The notes: a model not told the origin generated them from the letters alone. A stretch of 64,000 nucleotides of DNA from JASGCP01 sp965263285 (GCA_965263285.1 CBDHHD010000004.1:930001-994000); one strand, 5' to 3'. Shown: positions 7,274-21,200, numbered from the stretch's first letter. A program made the numbers and translations.

Positions 7274-9859
7274 TTAATAAATTAGGATTACTCCATCCAT
7301 CACTTTCGCATGATGATTACTATATAAAACCACAAACTCTTCTTTATCTACTTGTATCAAATAAACCCTTAATAAATTACCCTTCGCTAAATCATAGTCC
7401 TCTTTCCTATCTGCTATTCTAATAGCTTCTATCACTTTTTCTTTATTTCTCTTATCCTGAATATCTCTAAAACGATAATCTAATGTTACCTTCTTATCTA
7501 TAATCTGCACTATCTCTTCTTCCCAATTAAACCGAACTCTTAACCCAGGATAACGATCTAAGGCTTGTTGCCATGACTGAATAAAATAATCCTCATTCAC
7601 TTGGCTTTTATATTTCCACAATAACTGAACTTTATACGCATCGTCTCCTTCAGACTTACTCAAATAATGATAAATAAATCCTGCTTGCAAACTATTGGCT
7701 ACATAAATGGCTTGTATCTCATTTTCTTGTTGCAATCTATTGAGCAAGTCCTTGCTTACTATATAATGCGTATCACTTGGAGTAAGGTAAGATCTATTGA
7801 ATGATTGAATATAATTAGCAATAGCAATCATTTCTTGCTTAAAATATATTGAAAGATTATCTATATATTCCTTAGTCAACCTTCCTCGTATTGAAAATAC
7901 CAAAACACCATTTACACCCACTCCCCCATTGATATCTAACCAAAGATTGCTTTTATTTTTATTAGATACCGATATCCCACTTGATTCGTTTGTTAAAAAC
8001 CAATCTTGTTGCTCTTCTTTCTTAAATACTCCCAAGTAGTTAAAGCTAATCTTTGGCAAATGCTTATAGCCTCTTATAAATCCATAACCAATGCCTTTAT
8101 TGGGAATTCTTCTCAACTCCTCCTTTACTTCAATAATTGACTCTTGCACATTATCATATATAGGCAAATGAATAGGTATAATACTCGTAAACCAGCCCAT
8201 TGTCTTAGAAATATCTATATCGTCTTGTAACGACTCTCTCCCATGACCTTCTAATAGAATAGATACCTCCTGCTCATCAAATAACTTTCCTAAGGCTCTT
8301 GCTAAGGCAGTTAATAACAAATTGTTTATCTCTGTATAAAATACTTGATTCGAAGATAGCAATAGATAATTAGTTATATCTCTATCTATTGTAATAATTG
8401 TAAAATAGCTCTCTTCTTGTATAGTAATCTTTGATGATAATTTTGCAATATTCTCTTGCACTTTCTTCTCTACACCTTCCCAATAACTTAATTCATTGGG
8501 ATAATGTGCGACATAATCTTTCCCTATATTTACCCATTGGCGATAGCTGGTTCGTTTAGCTAATAGCTTCTTGCCTGCATACACTGTTTCTATATCTTCC
8601 AACAAAATACGCCAACTCACTGCATCAATAATAAGATGATGTGCAGCAATAAATATTCTCGCTGTCTTATTTTTATAGCCATGAATATAAGCTATTTGAT
8701 AAGTCTTACTCTCGTAGATGTTAAAACTATCTTGCCAACTCGTGTATTGCTTTTTTAATTTCTCTTCAAATACAACAGTTCCTTCTTGCACATTCCATTC
8801 GCTAATATCAAGAACATCTAATGGTATGGCTTCTTTCTTACTATCATAATATTGAATAATATTTCCTTCTGCATCTTTTCTATAGGTAAGTCTGAATGCA
8901 TCATGGTGTTCAACAACTTTTTCTATCGCTATCTTCAATTTTTCTATCTCTAATTCTGGGGTCTCTATTAAAAAAGATTGATTATAATGATGTTCATTCG
9001 TTAGTTTTAATTCAAAAAAATATTGTTGTATCGGCAATAAGGACAACTCGCCTGATAGTTTGCCTTGTTCAGATAGATACACTTTAATTTGATGGTTACT
9101 CAATACATGCGCTACCATTCTTTCAATGGTTCTATGTTCAAAAACATCTTTCACACTTAATTCCTTTCCTAATTTACTTCTCACTCTGCTACTCAACTGA
9201 ATAGATTTAATGCTATCTCCCCCTACCCTAAAAAAATCATCTTGTACTCCTATGTTATTATTGCCCAGTAATTTCTCCCAAATAGATAGTAGCTGTTGTT
9301 CTAATTCATTTTTAGGGGCTTTATATTCTTTGCTATCAGTAAGGTTATATTCTATGGCTAATAATGCCTTTCTATCCAATTTGCCATTCACCGTTAAAGG
9401 CATCCGCTCTATTTGCACCAGCCCTGTAGGCACCATATAGTCAGGCAATTGCTTAGACAAATGACTTCTTAATTCTTCTACATCCACTTGCTCCTTAGCC
9501 ACAAAATAACCCACTAAATATTTATTATCTCCTTTATCATTAACCAATACCACAGCTTGTTCTATCATCCTAAAATCCTGAAATCCTTGAATCCTAGTCT
9601 GAAATCTTTGAATCCTATTCTCTATCTCTCCCAATTCAATTCTATAACCCCTTATCTTCACTTGAAAGTCATTTCTCCCTATATATTCAATATTACCATC
9701 GGGGAGCATTCTAACCAAATCACCTGTCTTGTAGAGTTTGCTATTTCTATCTTTCTTTTTATCTTCTTCTGTTTGAAAAGGATTACTAATAAATTTTTCT
9801 TCCGTTAGTTCGGCTCTATTCAAATACCCTCTTGCCAATCCATCACCTCCAATATACAA
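7274..9859 (-). CDS. NRPS gene 1, second fragment: A(C-term)-PCP-E-C(N-term)
   Basis: The frame is open from about 10015 and contains, in order: the C-terminal part of an A domain (ELYIGGDG to NGKLDRK), a PCP with FFRVGGDSIKSIQLS (near 9215), an epimerisation domain with HHLIIDAVSW (near 8645), GHGRE, GWFTSI and FNYLG motifs, and the first part of a C domain. The GGDS form of the PCP motif is typical before an E domain. It ends at VVLYSNHHAKVMDG, where paralogues read SNHHAISDGWS; one A is missing in the run at 7301-7308. The true upstream junction is the base missing near 10018. The listed ATG lies inside the conserved A8-region motif and is not a natural start. Confidence 0.82.
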   Translation of the reverse strand: MYIGGDGLARGYLNRAELTEEKFISNPFQTEEDKKKDRNSKLYKTGDLVRMLPDGNIEYIGRNDFQVKIRGYRIELGEIENRIQRFQTRIQGFQDFRMIEQAVVLVNDKGDNKYLVGYFVAKEQVDVEELRSHLSKQLPDYMVPTGLVQIERMPLTVNGKLDRKALLAIEYNLTDSKEYKAPKNELEQQLLSIWEKLLGNNNIGVQDDFFRVGGDSIKSIQLSSRVRSKLGKELSVKDVFEHRTIERMVAHVLSNHQIKVYLSEQGKLSGELSLLPIQQYFFELKLTNEHHYNQSFLIETPELEIEKLKIAIEKVVEHHDAFRLTYRKDAEGNIIQYYDSKKEAIPLDVLDISEWNVQEGTVVFEEKLKKQYTSWQDSFNIYESKTYQIAYIHGYKNKTARIFIAAHHLIIDAVSWRILLEDIETVYAGKKLLAKRTSYRQWVNIGKDYVAHYPNELSYWEGVEKKVQENIAKLSSKITIQEESYFTIITIDRDITNYLLLSSNQVFYTEINNLLLTALARALGKLFDEQEVSILLEGHGRESLQDDIDISKTMGWFTSIIPIHLPIYDNVQESIIEVKEELRRIPNKGIGYGFIRGYKHLPKISFNYLGVFKKEEQQDWFLTNESSGISVSNKNKSNLWLDINGGVGVNGVLVFSIRGRLTKEYIDNLSIYFKQEMIAIANYIQSFNRSYLTPSDTHYIVSKDLLNRLQQENEIQAIYVANSLQAGFIYHYLSKSEGDDAYKVQLLWKYKSQVNEDYFIQSWQQALDRYPGLRVRFNWEEEIVQIIDKKVTLDYRFRDIQDKRNKEKVIEAIRIADRKEDYDLAKGNLLRVYLIQVDKEEFVVLYSNHHAKVMDGVILIY

Positions 9860-12250
9860 TTCGCCAATAGATCCTTGTGGTAATAAAAGACCCTCTTTAT
9901 TTAATATATATATACAAGTATTCGATATGGGATATCCTATATTTAAGTCTATTGTATTATTTAAAGAAGAAACAAGGCTAGTAATAGTAGTCTCCGTAGG
10001 TCCATACTCATTTAAAAAAATGTATTATCCAATACTGTTTTATATACTTTATTTCTTATCTCATTTGTTACACGCTCTCCTCCAAGAATCAATCTATTGA
10101 GTGTTGGCAATATAACTATTGGCAAACTATTAAAATAAGAAGGTGTCGTGTGAAAATGTGTAATTTCATTTTTATTTATAAAACTAATTAAACCATCTAC
10201 ATCTTGTATTAATTCTTCTGATATCATAAAAAGAGTAAATCCTTTTAGAAGAGGTATAAAAAATTGCTCCACTGATGGGTCAAAAATATATGAGAAAAAA
10301 TTAAGTATTCTTTCTTCATCTTGCCAAAAATGACTCTTATCTAAAGCATAGATAAGATTTATAACTCCTCCATGTTCAATCATCACTCCTTTAGGATTTC
10401 CCGTTGTTCCAGAAGTATAAATAATATAAGCTAAGGAATGAGAGCTAATGGTTAATGGTAAATGGTTAATGGTTAATGAATATAATTCTTTTAGAAATTG
10501 TTCATCTGTTACATTAACAATTACAAACTGAACATTTTCAATTTTCAATTTGCAATTTGTAATTAAACACTTAGGTTGCGTGTCTTGTAAAATAAATAAA
10601 ATTCTCTCTTCGGAATATTCGGGTGAGATAGGACAATAAGCAGCTCCACTCTTAAGCACTCCTAAGATGGCAATAATCATCCATTCACTGCGTTCTAATA
10701 ACAAGCAAATAATATCATCTGCTTTAGTATTATAATTGTGATACAAATAATAAGCTAACTGATTAGCTTTACTATTCAACTCTTGATAGGTTAATTTTTT
10801 ATCCTCAAAAACCACCGCTATATTATTCGGCGTTCGTTCTACTTGCTCCTCAAATAGCTGATGTATGGTTTTGTCTTTGGGGTAGTCTCTTTCTGTTTTA
10901 TTGTAATCATACACTAAATACTGATAGTCTTCATCCATCAATTTAAAAACTACCCTTTCTTCTTTATATAATTGATCTAATACACTATTATAGTATCTTA
11001 CAAAATAAGATAAATATGCTTGATCAATATTGTTACTGTGTCCACTAAAAACAAACCCATATCCACCACTATACTTATATACTTTACATATAAAAAGAAT
11101 ACTTGTTATGTTGCTAAGCTCCTCATTTAAAAACTCATTTATATGAGTTCTCTTTTCATTCCCTACAAAATGGCTAAAGTCATTATAACTATACGCTATA
11201 TCAAACAAATCTCTGCCTCCTAATTGTTGCTTGATTTCATTATAAGGATATTGCTTATGATTCACTATCTTTTTTACACTATCTCTTAATCTGCTTAATG
11301 CTGTACCTAATGCTTCCTTATCTCTTAGCTCATACCTGAAAGGTAACATCGTAACAAATAATCCTAATTGCCTGTCCCCTCCCTCTTTCTCTATACGATT
11401 ATGTTTCTCCAACCCTATTGTAATATCTCGCTCATTAAAAAATAACGACAACACAGTCATATAAGATAATAATAATAACTCTTCAACTGTACAGCTATAC
11501 TTACTCGCTATATCTTCTATCTGTCTTAAGCGTAATCCTTCTATCTGTTGCCGTTCTGCTACTACACTTACTCCTTTGCTTTTACTAAAATTCCATTGAG
11601 GAGTCAATAATATACTTTCCGCTAAATATTCCCGCCAAAACAATCTTGTATCTTCATTCTTTAATGCCGATAGCTCATTTCTTATAAATTCCCCATATAA
11701 TAATTTTGATTGCTCTTCTTCATATAGCTTATCATTATCATGCTGATACAGATCAACTAATTCCCTTATAAATAAGTTTAAACTATACCCATCTAAAATG
11801 GCATGGTGAAAACTAAAAAATAACACAAAACCTTCTGCCTGTTCAATAATATAGAATCTATATAAACCCGCTATCTCTCTATTAAATGCTAATGCTATCT
11901 CTTTCTTTCTAACCTCTTCAATACTATCGGTAACAAAAAATAACTTACTCTTTACCTCTACTCGCTTTTGCACCAGGGCATAGATATTGCCATCTTCTAA
12001 CATCCTATACCCCGTTCTTAAAATATCATGTCTATTAATAATGGTCTGAAGACATCTCTCTAATTTTTCTCTATTGCATTTTCCCGAAAAATATTGTATC
12101 TGAAATGCAAGATAAGTACCATGTCCTAATTTCTCCTGTTCAAAAAACATACCTAACTGTAACATCCCCGCTGGGTAACAATCCTCATAATCTTCTTTAG
12201 AAATAACAACATCGCTATCTATTAATTGATACGGTATATAATCCCCTTCT
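7780..12250 (-). other. Gene 1 module 5: C-A(unknown)-PCP-E
   Basis: The C domain spans about 12200-10950 with HHAILDG near 11805; it is the type found directly after a Cys module. The A domain is 10915-9330, PCP near 9215, E 9040-7790. The pocket reads D-P-E-H-I-G-E-I-T plus Lys once the break at 10018 is repaired. Glu at pocket positions 239 and 322 hints at a polar or basic substrate, but I know no match. The E domain makes the residue D-configured. Confidence 0.7.
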
Positions 12251-15200
12251 TGCTCTCTTTGCTTTAATGTTATACTATTTTTTATCAGGCCTCTAATGGT
12301 AGGATATTCAAATAAATCCTTAAAAGACAATCCAAAATTAAAGCGACTATTTATCTTGCTAATCAGTCGTATCGCTGTAATGCTATGACCACCCAAATTA
12401 AAAAAACTATCCTCAATACCTATCTTGTTTTTACCTATATTCAATATCTCGCTCCATATTTCCACCATCTCTTGCTCCTCTTGGGTATTAGGGGCTATAT
12501 ACGATTGCCATTCTATTTCAGGTTTAGGCAAACGAGACTTATCTAACTTGCCATTTGCCGTCAAGGGCATACTATCTAAAAACACTATCTCCTGCAATGA
12601 CATATAATCTGGTAATCCTAAACTATCATTTATCACCTTACTTAATTTATCCACTGCCACTTTGCTTTCTCCCTTCGTCTTCTCCTCATTTGCAATATAT
12701 CCTATTACTATACTATACAATTCATTCTCTCCAAACTCACTGCCTAAAGGACAACCGCCTATATCATATTGCAATAATTGCTGTTTTATCCTCTCAATCA
12801 TTATACCCGAACCTATCCATTGAGAGACAAGGCATGCCTTGTCTCTACGAGAATCACATTCTACAACAATCATACCCTTGCCATTCTCTAATATCTTGGC
12901 TTGTTCTATTGCTCTGTCAAATACACTATACTTATCTAAATCTATTAAACCCTCATATACATTCCCTCGCTTGCTCACATAGTACGCGGTCAATTCACTT
13001 GTCAATTGCTCTATTTGATTACCATCAACGCCTAAAACTATCTCCGCTAAAACCATTTTAGATTCATCCCTGTTTTCTTGCTTAATTTGAATATCAAAGG
13101 CAATACCCAATCTATTTAACTCGGTAGACAACAACTCCAAAATATGTCCTAATTCTATCCATACTAATTTATCCGCAAAATCACCATATAAAGGCTTGAT
13201 AGCCGACCAATTCACTACCAACTCAATACTATCTTGATTATTATTGCTATGATCCTCTACTCTTTGAAGTGCATTATTAAGAGGATGGTAGTAATACACA
13301 CCTCCCTCTATCCCTTTTATTCCTGATTCCGAAACCCTTACATAACATTCTATTGGATATGCACTACCTCCAGACGGATATAGATATTTTGGCAGTATCT
13401 TGTCTGATAAGGACTTGCCCTGTAATCTCGTTAAAACCCTTGCTATCTTGTCTTTCGTTAGCAAAGAATCTACTACATTTTTTGTTTTTACTTTAATCTG
13501 TTTGGCTTCTCTAATAATAGTATCTATCAATGAAGCATCTACAAATCTATCTCCAAAATTCCTATAGCTCTTCGTTAATCTATATTCCTCCTCATCAATA
13601 CCATTGTCTTTAAAGATTATGGTATCTGTTAAATCCTTTCTTATTCCTCTTTGTTCTAACTTAAAGACTTCCTTATCAAAGTTTTCATCTGCTCCTTTAG
13701 TTATTAATTGCTCTCTAACCACAAAGCCTACCAACACTTCACTATTATTCTTTTTAAACAACTGCACTGCCGATTGTTTAACTCCCTCTAATTTATTTAA
13801 TTTATTTTCAATCTCCTCCAATTCCACTCTGTACCCTCTTATCTTCACTTGAAAATCCTTTCTGCCTCTAAACTCTACCCATCCCTCTGCATGCAAAATA
13901 CCCCTATCTCCTGTTTTATATATCTTCCCTAATTCGGGATGTTCTTTAAATTGTTTGTCTGTTTGCTCCTCATTATTCCAATATCCTTGCGCCACTCCCT
14001 TGCCTCCTATATAAATATCTCCCTCAACCCCAACAGGTGAATGAATCAATTCGTGATTTAAAATATAGATTTGCTGATTAGGCATGGGATAACCATAAGG
14101 AATGCTTTTCCAATCTGGATTTATATTCTTAATCTCATACCATATTGACCAAATACTCCCTTCCGTTGCTCCTCCTAAACTTATTACTTGTGTATCTTTA
14201 GATTGCCGTTTTATCTTATCAGGTAATTGCAAAGGCAACCAATCGCCACTTAACAGATATAGTCTTATACTATCCAATCTCATTTCTCTCGCCCTTGCCT
14301 CATCTACCAATAACTCGGCTAATTGAGGCACTGTATTCCATAAAGTTATTTTATGCTTTTCAATGAGCGATAACCAATGCTGAGGATCTTGTCTCTCTTC
14401 ATCATTCACAAAAACAATTCCCCCTCCCACTAATAACAAACCAAAAATATCATAAACAGATAAATCAAAACTCAATTCAGACAATGCCAATACACTATCC
14501 TTTTCTGTAACTTTATATCTATTATTCACTGCTATAATGGTATTCATCATATTCTCATGGCTAATCGCCACTCCCTTAGGTTTACCCGTACTACCTGACG
14601 TATAGATAATATAAGCAATATCTGAAAGCAATACAATGGGCAAAGAAATATCTCCCTCCCACTCTTTTAATAACAACTCCTCAATAATCAATAGCCTTAT
14701 ATTTGATGCTTGCAATTGTCTCTTATGCTCATACTCCTTTTTAGAAATCAATAACACCTTCGTGCCACTCTCCTCCATTATCTCAAGTATCCTGCTCACA
14801 GACCAATGGATATTCAAAGGAATATAAGCTTTACCCGATTGCATAATACCAAGACTACTCACTACTTGATTATAGCCTTTCTCAGATAAAATAGCAACAG
14901 TTTGTTCTTCTTTATAATACTTATATAGATGAGTAGCTATATTTTTAGATCCTATAGCCACTTCTCTATGTTTATATGCTTTCTTATTATTCCCTCCTTC
15001 CACCACAGCAATAGCATTACACTTGCATGCATCTTGTATAACACAGTTATCATAGAAGTCTATAATTGTCTTCACATCATATTCTTCTGCAGTAGCATTA
15101 TATTTTTCAATGATATGTTGATAAGTGGCAGGCAATCTATAAAATTCTAATCTATCCCTCTGTATATCCATCGCTGCTATCTTCCTTATCAAATAAGCAT

Positions 15201-18200
15201 ACTCATCCAACATCCCCTCTATTACTTCAGGTAAAAATAACTGCTCTACAAAATCCCAACGAAGAATCAAATTGCCATTATAATCTTCATATACCGCATT
15301 GTCTATCCAAACCTGTGATGTTCTTGAAATAGAATAGTGTTGTCGCCCAAATAAATTAATAACATCCCCTTCTTCTTTTTTTTCTTTAAATCCTAATACA
15401 CTCGTTAATACAATCGGAGCTATAGCCTTGGAAATAGACCATTGTTTTCGCTCTCTTATCAATCTTTGAAAGTCAATCCCATCAAATAGATTATTCTCTA
15501 TATCATCCCAAAGAACATTTTGTACTCCTTTTAAATAATGCTCTACAATATCTCTACTTTTTACATCATCATAATTATACAACTCTAAATTTGTAAAATC
15601 ACCCAATATATCATTCACCTCTTTATGTAACGGCAAGCGATTAAACAAAGTCAAATTAATACTAAATTTATCTTGACCTGACCAACGACATAATACCTTA
15701 CCATATAATGACAATAACAGCGAAGTAGGACTCAGTTGTATTTTAGCTAATTTCTCCTGTAATATATCATACGTCTCTTTCTCTATTATCCTTAAACCCC
15801 TTTTAGTAGTAGACTGCTTAACCATTGATGGTTCTATCACTATCGGAAGATTACAGCTAAAATCATAATCCTCTAACTTAGTCTCCCAATATGTTTTTGC
15901 TTTGTCAAACAATTTACTATCACGAATGCGTTGTAGCGCTAAAATATATTCATGATATGTAATATGCAGCGTGGGCAATACAATATCCAGATTATTATAA
16001 ATCTTTACCAACTCAGTAAAAAATATTCGCATACTATTATCATCCATAATAATAGCATCAGACATAAAATGAATAACATACGAACCTTTATACTCTGACA
16101 CTTCTATAACGATTATAGGAAACCTTGCTACATCTACCTTCATATTTAATAGCCTGTTCCTAATATCTAACAAGGCTTCTTCTGTCGTTATTTTATTAAC
16201 AGGAATAGAATAATGACAATTATCAGCTGGTAAAATCTGTTGACCTTGATCAGTAAAAACAGTTCGCAAACCTGCATGTCTTAGCACTAAACGATTTAAA
16301 GCTTTTTCTAAATTTTCAACAGATAAATCATCCACAACAAACTCACTATAGCCCCCTGTAGAAATATTGCCTATCTCAAACAAATCTATTCTCCCCATAT
16401 AATAAGCTTGTTGCACATTATTTAACGGAAACAAACTATAATCCTCCTTTTTTATATCAGTCAACATATAATCTTGATATACAAATCCCGTATCTTTTTG
16501 TTCAATGATATGCGATATCTCTCTAATAGTAGGATAAGCAAAAATATCTTTTACACTTAGTTGCACTAGCAGCTCTCTATTCAATTGACCAACCAATCGA
16601 ATAGACAGCAAACTATTCCCACCTAATCTAAAAAAAGATTGCGTTACACTTATCTCAGATTCTGAGATTTTCAATAAGTTTGACCATATCTTTAGCAATC
16701 GTTCTTCCGTATTGTTCTTTGGCAGTTCTATAGACTCATCAATTATTTTATATTCAATATTTAACAATGCCTTTCTATCTAGCTTGCCATTCACCGTTAA
16801 AGGCATTTGTTCTATTTGCACTAGTCCTGTAGGCACCATATATTCTGGTAATTGCTTAGATAAATAGCTTCTTAATTCTTCAATATCTACCTGTTCCTTA
16901 GCAACAAAATATCCCACTAAATATTTATTATCCGCTTTCTCATTAACCAATACCACGACTTGTTCAATAACTTGTTTATCCTTTAATCCTTCAATCCTAG
17001 TCTGAAATCCTTGAATCCTATTCTCTATCTCTCCTAACTCAATTCGATAGCCTCTTATCTTCACTTGAAAGTCATTTCTCCCTATATATTCAATATTACC
17101 ATCGGGTAGCATTCGCACTACATCTCCTGTTTTATATAGTCTACTATTTCTATTTTTTTGTTTCTCTTCTTCTGTTTGAAAAGGATTTTTTATAAACCAT
17201 TCCGCAGTTAATTCGGGTCTATTCAAATATCCTCTTGCCACTCCATCGCCTCCAATGTATAACTCACCAACGCTTCCTTGGGGTAATAAAAGACCCTCTT
17301 TATTTAATATATATATACAAGTGTTAGATATGGGAGATCCTATATTCAAATCAATTGTATTGTTTAAAGAAGAAACAAGGCTAGTAATAGTAGTCTCCGT
17401 AGGCCCATACTCATTAAAAAAAAGTGTATTATCCAATACTGTTTTATATGCTTTATTTCTTGTTTCTTTTGTTAACCTCTCTCCCCCAAGAATCAATCTA
17501 TTTAATGTTGCTAATGTAACTATTGGCAAACTATCAAAATAAGAGGGTGTCGTGTCAAAATGTGTAATTTTATTTTTGTTTATAAAATTAATTAAACCAT
17601 TTACATCTTGTATTAACTCTTCTGATATCATAAAAAGAGTAAATCCTTTTAGAAGAGGTATAAAAAATTGCTCCACTGATGGATCAAAAATATATGAGAA
17701 AAAATTAAGCATTCTTTCTTCATCTTGCCAAAAATGACTCTTATCTAAAGCATAGATAAGATTTATAACTCCGCCATGTTCAATCATCACTCCCTTAGGA
17801 TTCCCCGTTGTTCCAGAAGTATAGATAATATATGCCAAAGCATGAGAGTTAATGGTTAATGGTAAATGGTTAATGGTTAATGAAACTAAGACTTTCAAAA
17901 ACTCTTCATCCATTAAATTAACAATTAGAAACTGAACATTTTCAATTTTCAATTTGCAATTTGTAATTAAACACTTAGGCTGAGTATCTTGTAGAACAAA
18001 TAAAATTCTTTCTTCTGGATACTCAGGTGAAATAGGACAATAAGCAGCTCCACTCTTAAACACTCCTAAAATAGCAATAATCATCCATTCACTGCGCTCC
18101 AATAATAAACAAATAATATCGTCTCCTTTAGTTTGATAATTATTATACAAATAATTTGCTAACTGATTAGCTTTGTTGTTTAACTCTTGATAGGTTAATT

Positions 18201-21200
18201 GCTTATCCTCAAATACCACCGCTATATTATTCGGCGTTCGTGTTACTTGTTCCTCAAATAGCTGGTGTATGGTTTTGTCTTTGGGGTAGTCTCTTTCTGT
18301 TTTGTTGTAGTCATACACTAAATACTGATGGTCTTCATCCATCAATTTGAAAACTACCCTTTCTTCTTTGCATAATTGATCTAATACACTATTATAGTAT
18401 CTTACAAAATAAGATAAATATGCTTGATCAACACTATTACTGTGTCCACTAAAAACAAACCCATATCCACCACTATACTTATATACTTTACATATAAAAA
18501 GAATACTTGTTATATTTCCAAGCTCCTCATTTAAAAACTCATTTATATGAGCTCTCTTTTCATTCCCTACAAAATTGCTAAAGTCATTATAACTATACGC
18601 TATATCAAACAAATCTCTGCCTCCTAATTGTTGCTTGATTTCATTATAAGGATATTGCTTATGATTCACTATCTTTTTTACACTATCTCTTAATCTGCTT
18701 AATGCTGTACCTAATGCTTCCTTATCTCTTAACTCATACCTGAAAGGTAACATCGTAACAAATAATCCTAATTGCCTATCCCCTCCCTCTTTCTCTATAC
18801 GATTATGTTTCTCCAACCCTATTGTAATATCTCGCTCATTAAAAAATAATGACAACACAGTCATATAAGACAATAATAATAACTCTTCAACTGTACAGCT
18901 ATACTTACTCGCTATATCTTCTATCTGTCCTAAGCGTAATCCTTCTATCTGTTGTCGTTCTGCTACTACACTTACTCCATTGCTTTTACTAAAATTCCAT
19001 TGAGGAGTCAATAATATACTTTCCGCTAAATATTCCCGCCAAAACAATCTTGTATCTTCATTCTTTAATGCAGATAGCTCATTTCTTATAAATTCCCCGT
19101 ATAATAATTGTATTTGCTCTTCTTCATATAGCTTATCATTATCATGCTGATACAGATCAACTAATTCCCTTATAAATAAATTTAAACTATACCCATCTAA
19201 AATAGCATGGTGAAAACTAAAAAATAACACAAAACCTTCTACCTGTTCAATAATATAGAATCTATATAAACCCGCTATCTCTCTATTAAATGCTAATGCT
19301 ATTTCTTTCTTTCTAACCTCTTCAATACTATCGGTAACAAAAAATAACTTACTCTTTACCTCCACTCGCTTTTGCACCATGGCATAGATATTGCCATCTT
19401 CTAACATCCTATACCCCGTTCTTAAAATATCATGCCTATTCATAATAGCTTGAAGACATTTCTCTATTTTTTTTCTATCACATTTTTCAGAAAATTGCTG
19501 TATATAATTAAAAAGGTAAATGCCTTTGCCTAATTTCTCCTGTTCAAAAAACATACCTAACTGCAACATCCCCGCTGGGTAACAATCCTCATAATCTTCT
19601 TTAGAAATAACAACATCGCTATCTATTAATTGATACGGTATATAATCCCCTTCTTGCTCTCTTTGCTTTAATGTTATACTATTTTTTATCAGGCCTCTAA
19701 TGGTAGGATATTCAAATAAATCCTTAAAGGACAATCCAAAATTAAAGCGACTATTTATCTTGCTAATCAGTCGTATCGCTGTAATGCTATGACCACCCAA
19801 ATTAAAAAAGCTATCCTCAATCCCTATCTTACTTTTATCTATATTCAATACCTCGCTCCATATTTCCACCATCTCTTGCTCCTCTTTAGTAACAGGGGCT
19901 ATATACGATTGCCATTCTATTTCAGGTTTAGGCAAACGAGACTTATCTAACTTGCCATTTGCCGTCAAGGGCATACTATCTAAAAACACTATCTCCTGCA
20001 ATGACATATAATCTGGTAATCCTAAACTATCATTTATAACTTTACTTAACTTATCTACCGACACATTTTCTTTCAATACTATTGTACCATTTAAACCCTT
20101 TCTTATTCCTCTTTGTTCTAACTTAAAGACTTCCTTATCAAAGTTTTCATCTGCTCCTTTAGTTATTAGTTGCTCTCTAACCACAAAGCCTACCAATACT
20201 TCACTATTATTCTTTTTAAACAACTGCACTGCCGATTGTTTAACTCCCTCTAATTTATTTAATTTATTTTCAATCTCCTCTAATTCCACTCTGTATCCTC
20301 TTATCTTCACTTGAAAATCCTTTCTGCCTCTAAACTCTACCCATCCCTCTGCATGCAAAATACCCCTATCTCCTGTTTTATATATCCTTCCTAATTCATG
20401 ATGTTCTTTAAATTGTTTGTCTGTTTGCTCCTGGTTATTCCAATATCCTTGCGCCACTCCCTTGCCTCCTATATAAATATCTCCCTCAACGCCAATAGGT
20501 GAATGAATCAATTCGTGATTTAAAATATAGATTTGCTGATTAGGCATGGGATATCCATAAGGAATGCTTTTCCAATCTGGATTTATATTCTTAATCTCAT
20601 ACCATATTGACCAAACACTCCCTTCCGTTGCTCCTCCTAAACTTATTACTTGTGTATCTTTAGATTGCCGTTTTATCTTATCAGGTAATTGCAAAGGCAA
20701 CCAATCGCCACTTAACAGATATAATCTTATACTATCCAATCTCATTTCTCTCGCCCTTGCCTCATCTACCAATAACTCGGCTAATTGAGGCACTGTATTC
20801 CATAAAGTAATTTTATGCTTTTCAATGAGCGCTAACCAATGCTGAGGATCTTGTCTCTCTTCATCATTCACAAAAACAATTCTCCCTCCCACTAATAACA
20901 AACCAAAAATATCATAAACAGATAAATCAAAACTCAATTCAGACAATGCCAATACACTATCCTTCTCTGTAACTTTATATCTATTATTCACTGCTATAAG
21001 GGTATTTATCATATTCTCATGGCTAATCGCCACTCCCTTAGGTTTACCCGTACTACCTGACGTATAGATAATATAAGCTATATCTGAAAGCAATACAGCT
21101 GGCAAAGAAATATCTCCCTCCTGCTCTTTTAATAACAACTCCTCAATAATCAATAGCCTTATATTTGATCCTTGCAATTGTATCTTATGCTCATACTCCT

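Larger units (their letters stand above)
3796..7760 (-). other. Gene 1 module 6: C-A(Gly)-PCP-TE, termination module
   Basis: The C domain starts near 7740 with NSLQAGFIYHYLSK, the type that follows an epimerase (D-aminoacyl donor), and should carry HHAISDG at about 7300, where a base is missing. The A domain spans about 6370-4800, the PCP is near 4680 and the TE is 4530-3796. Glycine would be the last residue. Two frameshifts (about 7305 and 5843) fall in this module. Confidence 0.75.

Noticed and set aside
12555..13061. Plus-strand open frame of 168 codons
   Set aside because: It lies wholly opposite the Ox domain of gene 1; composition is Leu/Ser/His/Tyr-rich as expected for the antisense of this coding sequence, with no family resemblance.
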